A DNA stretch of 64,000 bases from Nocardioides alkalitolerans DSM 16699 (GCF_000426525.1 NZ_AUFN01000010.1:434001-498000); one strand, 5' to 3'. Shown: positions 19,943-29,016, numbered from the stretch's first letter. Program-made: numbers and translations. Notes: generated from the sequence alone by a model not told the origin.

Positions 19943-22342
19943 TCAGCGCTTGCGGCCCTGGACCTGCTCCTCGGCGCGCACGGCCGCGCCGGTCTCGTCG
20001 AACGTGATCGAGCTGAACAGGGCCTCGGTGAGGTCGTTGTCCTCGTTGATCGGCCCACCGCCGGAGACGCCCCGGTAGACGATCTCCTCGTCCGCCTCGA
20101 GGAGTGCGGCGCAGCGGCGGAAGGTGGCGCACTGGGTGCCGCCCTCGCTGCCCGACACGGCCCGCATGTTGTCGGCGATCGTCTCGGAGTCGGTGCCGCC
20201 CCCGCGGGTCGCGGCCAGGGCGGCGAGCACCACGGCGTCGTACGACTCGGCCGCGAGGAACGGGGTGGGGACGGAGCCGCCCTCCCCCAGCGAGTACCAG
20301 TCCTGCACGCGGTCCAGGAACTCCTGGGGCGCCTGCTTGGCGGGGAAGATCGAGCCGGTGTTCGCGAGGATGTCGGCCGGCACATTGACGAACTCGGTGT
20401 CGCTGACCGCCGAGAAGTAGACGGGGCCCGTCCAACCCGCTGCGGAGAGCGCGGTGAGGAGCGCCGAGCCGTCGAGGTAGCCGCTCGAGACGACGACCTC
20501 CGCCCCCGAGGCGAGCACGTTCGCCACGACCGGCGCGAAGTCGACCGTGTCCTCCGGGATGTCCTGACCGGCGCCCGTGCAGCCGAACGCACAGGTGATG
20601 CCGACCTGCTCCAGCGAGGTCTGGATGGCGTCGCGGGACCGGATCGAGAAGTTCTCGTCCGCGGTCACGATGGCCGCGCCGTCCCCGGCGTCGACGCGCC
20701 GCAGGATCATCCGGGCGAGGGCGTCGCCCATCGTCGTCATGTCGCCGATCGTGCGGAACGCGTACGGCGAGGCGCCGCTGCGGTCGTTGATCCACGCCGA
20801 CGGGGAGATGCTGACGATCTCCTCCTCGTCGAGGACCGGGACGACCGTGTCGGCGAGCTCGGACTGGATGGGACCGATGACGACGTCGGTCGCGAAGTCC
20901 CTGCTCTGCACCGTGGTGAGGGCGTCCCCGTCGGCGCTGTCGACGACCGCCTGGCAGACGGGCTCGTCGAGCACGCCGCCGGCGTCGTTGATGTCGCTCA
21001 CGGCGAGGCCGAGTCCGCCGTACGCGGGAGGTGATTGCTGGGCGAGGATGCCCGTCTCCGGCAGCAGCCCGGTGACGCGCAGGCCACCGGGCGAGTCCTC
21101 GCACGGGGTGGTCGTGAGCGTGGCGTCGGCGATGATGCCGGGCTGCGTGTCGTCGGCGAAGGGCACCTCGGTCGAGGTCGTCTCCTCGCCACCGCCGCCC
21201 CCGCCGCCGCCCTCGTCACCCTGGTTGAGCAGCACCGTCGCCCCGACACCGCCGGCGACGACCAGCACGACCGCGACCGCCGCGGCGATCCATGTGCGCT
21301 TGCTCTTCCGGGGTGCGTGGCCGGGTGCGCCGCCGTACGACGCGGCCTGCGTGCGACCGCCGCCGGCCGGCGGTCCGAAGCCACCGGAGCCGGCAGAGCC
21401 GCGCGAGCCGACGGAGCGGTCGGGCGCCGTGGCCGCGCGGGAGCCTCCCGTGCGCTGCGGCGCCCCGCCACGGCCGGCGCCTCCGGCCGACGGCAGCGGA
21501 GCGCCGCCAGAGCCGACAACCTGAGCGACCTGGTCGAGGTCGTCGAGCACGGCGTCGGCCGACCCCAGCCGGCGGGCCGGGTCCTTGTCGAGGAGGCGGG
21601 AGAGCAGGTGGTTGAGCGCCCGGACCTCCGGCGACCCGCCGGGGATCTGCGGCACGGGCGCGTTCATGTGGGCGATGGCCACCTCGACGTCGGTGACCCC
21701 GGCGTACGGCGTGCTGCCCGTGAGCATCGCCCACAGCAGGCAGCCGAGCGCATAGATGTCGCTCGCCTGCGAGGCCGGCACGCCCTGGTGGCGCTCGGGG
21801 GCGAGGTAGGCCCACGTGCCGACGACACCGCCGGTGCGGGTGTGGGAGACGTCGGCGGTCTGGGCGATGCCGAAGTCGCAGAGGTAGGCGCGCGTCGAGC
21901 CGTCGGAGAGGCGACGCAGCAGCACGTTCGAGGCCTTGATGTCGCGGTGCAGCACGCCCGCGTCGTGGGCCGTGCCGAGCCCCTCGGTGACCTGGCGCAG
22001 GAGGTCGAGCGCGACGGCGGGGGGCATCGGTCCGTAGGAGCCCAGCCAGGCGGAGAGGTCGCCGTCGGTGACGAGCTGCATCGCCAGGTAGAGCGAGCCC
22101 TCGTGCTGGCCGGCGTCGTAGATCGCGACGATGTGGTTCGACTCGAGCCGCGCCAGCGTGCGCGCCTCGCTGAGGAACCGTTGGCGGTACTCCTCGTCAG
22201 CGGAGAACTGCGGCGCGAGCACCTTGAGGGCCACCTCGCGGTCGAGGTCCTTGTGCACGGCGCGGTAGACGACACCCATGCCACCGTGGCCGATGCTCTC
22301 GCCGACCTGGTAGCTCCCGATCTCACCCCCGGGCTGCTGCAC
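19943..22342 (-). CDS. Receptor Ser/Thr protein kinase with extracellular periplasmic-binding-protein sensor
   Basis: This protein has about 799 residues. Residues 8-270 form a Hanks-type kinase. They include the glycine loop IGHGGMGVVYRA, VALKVL, the catalytic HRDIKASNVLL, CDFGIAQ and the APE motif. A Gly/Ala/Pro/Arg-rich juxtamembrane stretch leads to one membrane helix (about 347-371). The outside part, roughly 395-795, resembles a type I substrate-binding protein of the LivJ/receptor family (GLAVSDINDAGG, DVVIGPIQSELADTVVPVL, YFSAVSDTEFVNV). The protein could read an extracellular ligand and signal by phosphorylation. Two GTGs lie six bases apart; the inner one (22342) is spaced properly from GAGGAGG. 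PASTA repeats are absent. No phosphatase gene lies nearby. Confidence 0.92.
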   Translation of the reverse strand: MQQPGGEIGSYQVGESIGHGGMGVVYRAVHKDLDREVALKVLAPQFSADEEYRQRFLSEARTLARLESNHIVAIYDAGQHEGSLYLAMQLVTDGDLSAWLGSYGPMPPAVALDLLRQVTEGLGTAHDAGVLHRDIKASNVLLRRLSDGSTRAYLCDFGIAQTADVSHTRTGGVVGTWAYLAPERHQGVPASQASDIYALGCLLWAMLTGSTPYAGVTDVEVAIAHMNAPVPQIPGGSPEVRALNHLLSRLLDKDPARRLGSADAVLDDLDQVAQVVGSGGAPLPSAGGAGRGGAPQRTGGSRAATAPDRSVGSRGSAGSGGFGPPAGGGRTQAASYGGAPGHAPRKSKRTWIAAAVAVVLVVAGGVGATVLLNQGDEGGGGGGGGEETTSTEVPFADDTQPGIIADATLTTTPCEDSPGGLRVTGLLPETGILAQQSPPAYGGLGLAVSDINDAGGVLDEPVCQAVVDSADGDALTTVQSRDFATDVVIGPIQSELADTVVPVLDEEEIVSISPSAWINDRSGASPYAFRTIGDMTTMGDALARMILRRVDAGDGAAIVTADENFSIRSRDAIQTSLEQVGITCAFGCTGAGQDIPEDTVDFAPVVANVLASGAEVVVSSGYLDGSALLTALSAAGWTGPVYFSAVSDTEFVNVPADILANTGSIFPAKQAPQEFLDRVQDWYSLGEGGSVPTPFLAAESYDAVVLAALAATRGGGTDSETIADNMRAVSGSEGGTQCATFRRCAALLEADEEIVYRGVSGGGPINEDNDLTEALFSSITFDETGAAVRAEEQVQGRKR

Positions 22343-22455
22343 GGGCACCTCCTCGACGACGACGCACGGACCGACCGCTCGACGGCCGGTCCCGGTGGCC
22401 GCTCGATCGCGCGACCCCGTGAGCAGTTACCCCGCGCGACCCCGTCCGAACCCCA

Positions 22456-22484
22456 CCGGCCCGCCCCGGTTCGGGGCGGGCCGG
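22456..22484 (-). terminator. Terminator of the desaturase operon
   Basis: A 12-bp stem (22456-22467 with 22473-22484) with loop GGTTC lies six bases after the stop of the small gene ending at 22490. Confidence 0.75.
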
Positions 22485-22489
22485 CGTGG

Positions 22490-22756
22490 TCAGGCGGTCG
22501 GAGTGGTCGGGCCGGGCGGGCGACCGGGGCCGTCGTCCGTCTCGAGCTCGGAGCTGGCGCGCCGGGCGGCGTCGCGCAGCTCGAAGACCTCTGTCGCCCC
22601 GTCACCGACGGCGTGCGCCACGTCGCGCACGGCCCCCGTGACGATGGCGGCGACCCGACCGACCGTGGTGGCGGCGATCTCCACCGAGGTCTGCAGGACG
22701 TCCTTCGAGATCTCGGCCTTGCTGAGCTGGTCGCGGCTCCCGCGGTCGTCGGTCAT
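22490..22756 (-). CDS. Small hypothetical protein downstream of the desaturase
   Basis: The ATG at 22756 gives 88 residues. The start MTDDRGSRDQLSKAEISKDV is followed by a long amphipathic helix with TSVEIAATTVGRVAAIVTGA and a Pro-rich tail. I recognise no family. The gene begins ten bases after the desaturase stop and is followed by a strong hairpin, so it is probably the third gene of that operon. It lacks a true membrane helix but could lie on a membrane surface. Confidence 0.65.
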   Translation of the reverse strand: MTDDRGSRDQLSKAEISKDVLQTSVEIAATTVGRVAAIVTGAVRDVAHAVGDGATEVFELRDAARRASSELETDDGPGRPPGPTTPTA

Positions 22757-22766
22757 GGATGCAGTG

Positions 22767-23987
22767 TCAGGCCGCGTCGGGGACGACCGCAACCGAGGGC
22801 CGGCGCGAGACGAAGCGCGTCACGAGACCGGCAGCACCCGCGAGCGTCGAGAGGCCCGGCACGTCGGACGCGCGGTCGGGCAGGGCGAAGCGGCAGATCT
22901 TGGCGGCGACGCTGAAGAGCTGCTTGCCCAGCGGGCCCGTGTGGTACTCGAGGCCGTAGCGCTCGCAGATCTCCTGGACCTCGGCGGCGACCTCCGGGTA
23001 GCGGCGGGCGGGGAGGTCCGGGAAGAGGTGGTGCTCGATCTGGTGGCTCAGGTTGCCGGTCATCAGGTGGAACAGCTTGCCGCCGGTGATATTGGCGGAC
23101 CCGAGCAGCTGGCGCAGGTACCACTGGCCCCGCGACTCGTTCTCGGTCTCCTCGACGGAGAACGTCGCGACGCCCGCCGGGAAGTGGCCGCAGAAGATGA
23201 TGTTGAACGCCCAGATGTTGCGCACCAGGTTCGCGGTCGCGTTGCCGGCCAGCGTGAGCGGGAAGAGCGGGCCCGTGAGCGCCGGGAACAGCAGGTAGTC
23301 CTTGAGGGCCTGGCGCTTCACCTTCCGCATGATCCCGCGGTGCAGCGCGGCGTTCTCCGAGATCTTCCGCTTGCCGGCCACGATGTTCTCGACCTCGAGG
23401 TCGTGCATCGCCACGCCCCACTCGAAGAACACCATGAGCAGGAACGCGTAGACCGGGTTGCCCAGGTAGTAGGGGTGCCACTTCTGGTCGGCGTCCATGC
23501 GCAGGATGCCGTAGCCGATGTCGCGGTCCTTGCCGACGATGTTGGTGAACGTGTGGTGGATGTAGTTGTGGCTGTACTTCCACTGCTCGGAGGGGCACAC
23601 GTTGTCCCACTCGTACATGCGGGAGCTGAGGCCGGGCTCGCCCATCCAGTCGTACTGCCCGTGCATGACGTTGTGGCCGATCTCCATGTTGTCGAGGATC
23701 TTGGAGACGCTGAGCGCGGCGACCGCGAGCGGCCAGGCCGGCGGCACGTAGAACAGGGCGCGGCCGGCGACCTCGAAGGCGCGCTGGGCCTTGACGACCC
23801 GGTGGATGTAGTCCGCGTCCTCCTCGCCGAGGCTGGCGATGATGCGCTGGCGGATCGCGTCCATCTCCTCGCCGAACGCCTTCAGCTGGGACGGCGTGAG
23901 CGGGAGGTTGTCGCTGACCGGCTGCTCGCCCGGCTCGGGGGCCGGAGCGGTGCGGTCGTGGGTCTGCTCGGTGCTGAGGGCGGTCAT
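22767..23987 (-). CDS. Membrane fatty-acyl desaturase (DesA3-like acyl-CoA desaturase)
   Basis: This 406-residue integral membrane di-iron desaturase shows all three histidine boxes: HNVMHG (105-110), HNYIHH (140-145) and HQIEHH (315-320). Hydrophobic segments surround them. It should introduce a double bond into fatty-acyl chains, using electrons from a ferredoxin-reductase partner. That partner is encoded immediately upstream in the same operon, as in the mycobacterial DesA3/Rv3230c pair. The ATG at 23987 has GAAGGAG upstream. A FabR/DesT-like repressor gene is divergent from the operon. The exact substrate and double-bond position cannot be read from sequence. Confidence 0.93.
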   Translation of the reverse strand: MTALSTEQTHDRTAPAPEPGEQPVSDNLPLTPSQLKAFGEEMDAIRQRIIASLGEEDADYIHRVVKAQRAFEVAGRALFYVPPAWPLAVAALSVSKILDNMEIGHNVMHGQYDWMGEPGLSSRMYEWDNVCPSEQWKYSHNYIHHTFTNIVGKDRDIGYGILRMDADQKWHPYYLGNPVYAFLLMVFFEWGVAMHDLEVENIVAGKRKISENAALHRGIMRKVKRQALKDYLLFPALTGPLFPLTLAGNATANLVRNIWAFNIIFCGHFPAGVATFSVEETENESRGQWYLRQLLGSANITGGKLFHLMTGNLSHQIEHHLFPDLPARRYPEVAAEVQEICERYGLEYHTGPLGKQLFSVAAKICRFALPDRASDVPGLSTLAGAAGLVTRFVSRRPSVAVVPDAA

Positions 23988-24027
23988 GGTGACTCCTTCG
24001 CTGGTGGGCGGAGTGGTGGAGAGGAGG

Positions 24028-25122
24028 TCAGAGGTCGACGACGCAGTCGCCGACGGGGGCGGAGACGCAGATGCGGATCTCCTCGTCGGGCAGCGAGGAC
24101 TCCTCGCCGGTGAGCACGTTGCGCACGGTGCCCTCGCTCTTGCGGGCCGTGCAGGAGAAGCAGATGCCCATGCGGCAGCCGAACTCCGGGGTCAGCCCGG
24201 CGGCCTCGGCCTGCTCGAGCAGCGGGGCGCCGCTGTTCGCGGCCTGGGTGCCGGCGCGGGAGAAGACGACGTCGCCCTCGGCGCTGCCGGCCTTCACCAC
24301 CGGCGGCTTGAAGCGCTCGGTGCGCAGGCGGGGCGAGCCGTCGTACGCCAGCTCGACGAGCTCCATGAGGCCCGCGGGTCCGCAGACCCAGGTGTCGACC
24401 TCGCGGAAGTCCGGCACGAGCCGCGCCAGGTCGATCGCGCTGAACCGCGGGTCGCCCGCCGACTCGTGGCGGAGCACGACGCGCACGCCGTTGTCGGCGT
24501 CGGCCCAGGAGGCGAGCTCGTCGGCGAAGACCTGGTCCTCCGGGCCGCGGGCGTAGTGCAGGAAGGTCACGCGGCGGCCGACGTGGCCGTCGTACCCGTC
24601 GCGCAGCAGCGTGCGCACCATCGACATGGCCGGGGTGATGCCCGAGCCGCCGGTGATGAAGAGCAGGTGGTTGTTGGTCGGGGTGGCCGGGCTCTCCACG
24701 AGCGTGAAGTCGCCCTGCGCCTGGCTGAGGTGCACCACGAGACCGGGCTCGGCGCGCTCCACGAGGAACTTCGAGACGAGGCCCTCGCTGTGGGCGCGCA
24801 CGGTGAGCGTGAACCGCTCCCCCGGCGCCGAGGCGGCCGACGAGATGGTGAAGCACCGCGTCGTACGGCGCGCGCCCGGCACCTCGACGCCCACCTGGAC
24901 GTACTGGCCGGCGCGGTGGCCGCGCCACGTGGACGTGGGCTGCAGGGTGATCGTGGCGACCGGGTGCTCGCCGGTGGTCTCGCGGTGCACGTCGACCACC
25001 CGGGCCCGCACCTCGGTGGCCGCCCACATCGGGTTGACCAGCTCGAGGTAGCGGTCGACGCCGTGGGGCGAGGCCAGTGCGGCGACGGCGCGAGACTGCA
25101 GGATCGTGGTGGCGAGACCCAT
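24028..25122 (-). CDS. Ferredoxin reductase-type flavoprotein with C-terminal 2Fe-2S domain
   Basis: This 364-residue protein has an FAD-binding domain (RTTRCFTISSAAS), a NAD(P) domain (LLFITGGSGITPAMSM, then WVCGPAGLMELV) and a plant-type [2Fe-2S] ferredoxin domain. The cluster ligands are in CRMGICFSCTARKSEG and a later ICVSAPVGDCV. It would pass electrons from NAD(P)H to the desaturase encoded 40 bases downstream. The ATG at 25122 has GGGAGGA seven bases upstream. The longer frame starting at 25179 would run through the predicted operators and is rejected. Mycobacterial Rv3230c is the nearest functional analogue. Confidence 0.93.
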   Translation of the reverse strand: MGLATTILQSRAVAALASPHGVDRYLELVNPMWAATEVRARVVDVHRETTGEHPVATITLQPTSTWRGHRAGQYVQVGVEVPGARRTTRCFTISSAASAPGERFTLTVRAHSEGLVSKFLVERAEPGLVVHLSQAQGDFTLVESPATPTNNHLLFITGGSGITPAMSMVRTLLRDGYDGHVGRRVTFLHYARGPEDQVFADELASWADADNGVRVVLRHESAGDPRFSAIDLARLVPDFREVDTWVCGPAGLMELVELAYDGSPRLRTERFKPPVVKAGSAEGDVVFSRAGTQAANSGAPLLEQAEAAGLTPEFGCRMGICFSCTARKSEGTVRNVLTGEESSLPDEEIRICVSAPVGDCVVDL

Positions 25123-25150
25123 GGCCGAGTCCTCCCGTTCGGTCGTGACG

Positions 25151-25179
25151 TCACCGAACCTCGGTGAACGCTCGTACAC
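25151..25179. promoter_or_regulatory. Candidate operators of the FabR/DesT-like repressor
   Basis: Two overlapping palindromes lie between the divergent reductase and repressor genes. TCACCGAACCTCGGTGA (25151-25167) is a perfect 7-bp inverted repeat around ACC. GTGAACGCTCGTACAC (25164-25179) is an imperfect repeat whose halves, GTGAACG and GTGTACG, resemble FabR/DesT-type half-sites. The pair would let the repressor control both directions. Confidence 0.55.
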
Positions 25180-25291
25180 TGAAACGATGACGCCCAGCAG
25201 TGGTCACGGTCAAGGGGGCGTGGCCGACCCCACACGACGACGGACCCGACGCCCGGAGGTCGCCCGAGGCCGGTCGCACGCTCGTGCGACG

Positions 25292-25945
25292 ATGACCCTC
25301 GTGACGACGGCCGGCGACGACACCACGCTCACCCGCGTGGAGCGCAAGGAGCTCACCCGTCAGGCGATCCTCGCGGCAGCGCTCCGGCTCTCCTCCGACG
25401 GCAGCCTCGGGTCGCTGTCGCTGCGCCAGGTGGCCAAGGAGGTCGGCATCGTGCCGACCGCGTTCTACCGCCACTTCGCCTCGATCGAGGAGCTGGGGCT
25501 CGCCCTCGTCGACGAGGCGTTCGTGTCGCTGCGCGCCATGCTCCGCGACGTGCGCAACGCCGGCGGCGACCCGACGTTCAACGACATGATCGACAGCTCG
25601 ATGCGCGTGCTGGCCGACCACGTGCGGGCGCAGCGCAGCCACTTCGCCTTCATCGCGCGCGAGAGGTTCGCGGGTCCACCCCAGGTGCGGGCCACCATCC
25701 GGCACCAGATCGAGCTGTTCGAGCGCGAGCTCGCGACCGACATCGCGCGCCTCCCGGGCACCGACGCGTGGTCGACCGAGGACCTCTACGTGCTCGCCAA
25801 CCTCATCGTGGGAGCGTCGGTCTCGACCGTCGAGGAGCTCCTGTACGCCGACCGCCGGGCGGCCGAGGAGCTGGTCATCGCCCGGGCGTGCACCCAGCTG
25901 CGGATGATGCTGGTCGGCGCGCTCGGCTGGCGCTCGGCCGACTGA
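25292..25945 (+). CDS. TetR-family repressor, FabR/DesT-like
   Basis: This 217-residue protein has a TetR helix-turn-helix at about 20-65 with SLSLRQVAKEVGIVPTAFYR and HFASIEELGLALVDEAFV. Those blocks match the E. coli FabR and Pseudomonas DesT pattern (LSLREVAREAGI, TSFYRHF, ELGLTMVDE) better than generic TetR proteins. FabR and DesT sense the unsaturated-to-saturated acyl-thioester ratio and repress unsaturated fatty acid genes. Here the divergent operon encodes a desaturase and its reductase, which fits that job. The ATG at 25292 places the HTH at the family's usual distance. ATG 25187 would add about 35 basic residues. Confidence 0.88.
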   Translation: MTLVTTAGDDTTLTRVERKELTRQAILAAALRLSSDGSLGSLSLRQVAKEVGIVPTAFYRHFASIEELGLALVDEAFVSLRAMLRDVRNAGGDPTFNDMIDSSMRVLADHVRAQRSHFAFIARERFAGPPQVRATIRHQIELFERELATDIARLPGTDAWSTEDLYVLANLIVGASVSTVEELLYADRRAAEELVIARACTQLRMMLVGALGWRSAD

Positions 25946-25976
25946 GACGCCCGCCGACCGGCCCGGTCGGGCGAGG

Positions 25977-26681
25977 TCAGCGGGGCGCGGGCTGCACGAC
26001 GAGCTCGGGCACCGTGGCGCCGGCGGGCAGGTCGAGGCAGTGCACCACCGAGTCGGCGACCGTCGCGGCGCTCACCCAGTCGTCGGGGTCGTACTCCTTG
26101 CCCTCCTGGGCGTGCACGAGGGCCTGCATCGGCGTCGCCGTGCGCCCCGGGTAGACGGTGGACACACGTACACCGCGACCGCCCTCCTCCGCCCGCAGCG
26201 CGTCGGCGAGGGCGCGCAGCGCGAACTTCGAGGCGGCGTACGACGCCCAGTCGGGGTGGGCGCGTCGGCCCGCGCTCGAGTTCACCATCACCGCCGTGCC
26301 GCGGGCGGCCCGCAGCGCGGGGAGCAGCGCCCGGGTGAGCAGCATCGGGGCCGTGACGTTGACGGCGAGGGTCTGCTGCCACGAGGCGAGGTCGATGTCG
26401 CCGATCGGCGCGAGGTCGACGACCCCGGCGGCGTGCACGACGCCGTCGACCGAGGTGGGCAGTCCGGAGGCGAGCGCCTGCTCGAGCGCCTCGGGGTCGG
26501 CGAGGTCGGCCACCAGCGCCGTGCTGCCGGCGTACGCGTCCTGCAGGTCGACCGCACGCTGGTCGTCGCGCACGACGAGCACCAGCGCGTCGCCGCGGGC
26601 GTGGAGACGGTCGGCGACCGCGGCGCCGATGCCGGAGCCCGCGCCGGTCACGACGTACGTGCGTCGGGCCGGTGCGCTCAT
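25977..26681 (-). CDS. Short-chain dehydrogenase/reductase
   Basis: This 234-residue classical SDR has the NAD(P) loop TGAGSGIGAAV, HAAGV in place of NNAG, the catalytic serine region MVNSSAGRRAHPDW and the YAASKFALRA active site. The C-terminus lacks extra domains. The substrate is unknown. Its ATG overlaps the stop of the upstream MDR gene as ATGA (26678-26681), so the two are translated together and may act in one detoxification or reduction route. It converges on the TetR gene with a 31-base gap. Confidence 0.88.
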   Translation of the reverse strand: MSAPARRTYVVTGAGSGIGAAVADRLHARGDALVLVVRDDQRAVDLQDAYAGSTALVADLADPEALEQALASGLPTSVDGVVHAAGVVDLAPIGDIDLASWQQTLAVNVTAPMLLTRALLPALRAARGTAVMVNSSAGRRAHPDWASYAASKFALRALADALRAEEGGRGVRVSTVYPGRTATPMQALVHAQEGKEYDPDDWVSAATVADSVVHCLDLPAGATVPELVVQPAPR

Positions 26682-27646
26682 CGGGTGAGCACGATCTTGC
26701 CGAAGACGTCGCCCTCGGCGACCGCGGCGAAGCCGTCGCGGGCCTCGGTCATCGGGAGCACCCGGTCGATCAGCGGCTTCGTGCCCGTCGCGTCGAGGAA
26801 CGTCACCAGCGACGCGAGCTCGTCACGGGTGCCCATCGTCGAGCCGATGACCTGCAGCTGCAGGAAGAAGATGCGCGTCAGCTCGGCGTCGTCGAGCTTC
26901 GGGCCCGAGGTGGTCCCGGAGATGACGAGCTTGCCGCCGGGGCGCAGCGAGCGGATCGAGTGCGACCACGTGGCGCGGCCGACCGTCTCCATCACGGCGT
27001 CGACCTTGACCGGCAGCCGCGCGTTGCTCTCGAACACCTCGTGGGCGCCGATCTCGAGCGCCCGGGCCCGCTTGGCCTCGTCGCGGCTCGTCGCGAGCAC
27101 GCGCATGCCGCCCGCCCGGGCCAGGGTGATGAGGGCCGTGGCCACGCCGCCGCCCGCACCCTGCACCAGCACCGTGTCGCCGGCCTTGAGGCCGCCCTGG
27201 GTGAAGAGCATCCGGTACGCCGTCAGCCACGCCGTCGGCAGGCACGCGGCCTCCTCGAACGACATCGACGCCGGCTTGGGCACGACGTTGCCGCGCGGCA
27301 CGACGACCTTGTCGGCGAACGTGCCCTGGTGGCGCTCCGAGAGCAGGGAACGTCGCGGGTCGAAGGTCTCGTCACCCCGCCACGACGGGTCGGAGATGAC
27401 GGCGTGCACGACGACCTCGTTGCCGTCCTCGTCGTACCCGGCCGCGTCGCAGCCCAGGATCATCGGCAGCGCCTCGGACTTCAGCCCCACGCCCTTGAGC
27501 GACCACAGGTCGTGGTGGTTGAGCGAGGCGGCCTTGACGGTCACGGTCGTCCAGCCCTCGGGGACCTCGGGGTCGGGGCGCTCCCCCACCACGAGGCCGC
27601 TCAGCGGGTCGTCGGACGAGAAGCTGGCTGCGTAGACGGCGAACAT
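26678..27646 (-). CDS. Zinc-type alcohol dehydrogenase/quinone reductase-like protein (MDR)
   Basis: This 322-residue medium-chain dehydrogenase has a GroES-like half with LNHHDLWSLKGVG and LGCDAAGYDEDG. The Rossmann half has VLVQGAGGGVATALITLARA. The usual catalytic zinc Cys/His pattern is only partly present: HHDLW has taken the place of the Cys motif, so it may be a zinc-independent quinone-reductase-like enzyme. The ATG at 27646 follows the malic enzyme stop by 44 bases on the same strand. It is coupled to the downstream SDR. Substrate unknown. Confidence 0.87.
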   Translation of the reverse strand: MFAVYAASFSSDDPLSGLVVGERPDPEVPEGWTTVTVKAASLNHHDLWSLKGVGLKSEALPMILGCDAAGYDEDGNEVVVHAVISDPSWRGDETFDPRRSLLSERHQGTFADKVVVPRGNVVPKPASMSFEEAACLPTAWLTAYRMLFTQGGLKAGDTVLVQGAGGGVATALITLARAGGMRVLATSRDEAKRARALEIGAHEVFESNARLPVKVDAVMETVGRATWSHSIRSLRPGGKLVISGTTSGPKLDDAELTRIFFLQLQVIGSTMGTRDELASLVTFLDATGTKPLIDRVLPMTEARDGFAAVAEGDVFGKIVLTR

Positions 27647-27690
27647 GACGCCAACCTAGCCCCGGCCCGGTGGCGTGCCGAGGGGGTGTC

Positions 27691-28890
27691 TCAGCGGCGG
27701 GCGACGCCGTCGGCGCGCGCGGCGGCGGCCACCGCGGACGCCACGGCGGGCCCGACCCGGGGGTCGAACGGCGACGGGATGACGAGGTCCTCGCTGAGCT
27801 CGTCGCCCACCAGGTCGGCCAGCGCGGTCGCCGCGGCGAGCTTCATGCCCTCGGTGATCGCCGTGGCGTGGACGTCGAACGCACCCCGGAAGATGCCCGG
27901 GAAGGCGAGGACGTTGTTGATCTGGTTCGGGAAGTCCGAGCGACCGGTCGCGACGACGCGGGCGTACTTGTGGGCGACGTCGGGCAGCACCTCGGGCGTC
28001 GGGTTCGCGAGGCCGAAGATGATGGCCTCGGGGGCCATCGTCGCCACGACCGCCTCGTCGACGGTGCCGCCGGAGACACCGATGAACACGTCGGCGCCCA
28101 CCATCACGTCGGCGAGCGTGCCCGTGCGACCCGTGCGGTCGGCCGTGAGCTCGGCGAGCGCCTTCTTCACGGGCGTGAGGTCGCCGCGCTGGGAGGTCAC
28201 GACGCCCGTGCGGTCGACGACGACGAGGTCGGAGATGCCGGCCTCGAGCAGGATCTTGGTGACGGCGACGCCCGCGGCACCGGCGCCGGAGACCACGACC
28301 CGGGTGTCGGCGTGGGTGCGGCCCGTGAGGCGCAGGGCGTTCTCGAGCGCGGCGAGCACCACGACGGCGGTGCCGTGCTGGTCGTCGTGGAAGACGGGGA
28401 TGTCGAGCAGCTCCTTGAGCCGGTCCTCGATCTCGAAGCAGCGGGGGGCCGAGATGTCCTCGAGGTTGATGCCGCCGAAGCTGGGCGCCAGGCGCACGAC
28501 GGTCTCGATGATCTCCTCGACGTCGGTCGTGGCCAGGCAGATCGGGACGCCGTCGACGCCGCCGAAGTCCTTGAAGAGCACGGCCTTGCCCTCCATCACC
28601 GGCATCGCCGCGGCGGGGCCGATGTCGCCCAGCCCGAGCACCGCCGTGCCGTCGGTGACGACGGCGACCGTGTTCGGCACCCACGTGTAGTGCTGCGTCA
28701 TCGACGGGTCGGCCGCGATGGCCTCGCAGACGCGGGCGACGCCCGGGGTGTAGGCCAGGGAGAGCTGCTCCTTGGTGTCGACGCCGACCGTCGCGCTGAC
28801 CGCCATCTTGCCGCCGACGTGGAGGTCGAAGACGGGGTCGCCGGCGAAGGGGTGGCCGGGCTCAGACGGGGACGCGACGGGTGCAGACAT
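27691..28890 (-). CDS. NAD(P)-dependent malic enzyme
   Basis: This 399-residue protein is of the short bacterial type without a phosphotransacetylase domain. It oxidatively decarboxylates malate to pyruvate. The catalytic malate-binding region has SLAYTPGVARVCEAI (Tyr) and VLFKDFGGVDGVPI (Lys). The metal ligands are in FHDDQHGTAVV, and the nucleotide loop is VSGAGAAGVAVTKIL. The ATG at 28890 is preceded by a spaced GGAG. It supplies pyruvate and reducing power, and could serve lipid synthesis alongside the nearby desaturase, though that is only neighbourhood inference. Cofactor preference is not settled by the sequence. Confidence 0.94.
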   Translation of the reverse strand: MSAPVASPSEPGHPFAGDPVFDLHVGGKMAVSATVGVDTKEQLSLAYTPGVARVCEAIAADPSMTQHYTWVPNTVAVVTDGTAVLGLGDIGPAAAMPVMEGKAVLFKDFGGVDGVPICLATTDVEEIIETVVRLAPSFGGINLEDISAPRCFEIEDRLKELLDIPVFHDDQHGTAVVVLAALENALRLTGRTHADTRVVVSGAGAAGVAVTKILLEAGISDLVVVDRTGVVTSQRGDLTPVKKALAELTADRTGRTGTLADVMVGADVFIGVSGGTVDEAVVATMAPEAIIFGLANPTPEVLPDVAHKYARVVATGRSDFPNQINNVLAFPGIFRGAFDVHATAITEGMKLAAATALADLVGDELSEDLVIPSPFDPRVGPAVASAVAAAARADGVARR

Positions 28891-28986
28891 GGGCCATCTT
28901 CTCTGGAGGGGCGGGGCGAGAACGGGCGTCAGTGTTCCACAACGGGTCGGTCCTTCCCGGTCGAGGTCCTGCGCACGGACAGCGCC

Positions 28987-29006
28987 GACCGAGCGGACGC
29001 TCGGTC
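28987..29006 (-). terminator. Terminator after sodX
   Basis: An 8-bp stem GACCGAGC/GCTCGGTC with loop GGAC starts 11 bases after the sodX stop. Confidence 0.6.
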
Positions 29007-29016
29007 GCGGTGGCGC

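Noticed and set aside
25106..25291. Longer N-terminus for the TetR regulator
   Set aside because: It would be made of Arg/Pro-rich text and cover the predicted operators. Family members begin near the start chosen.
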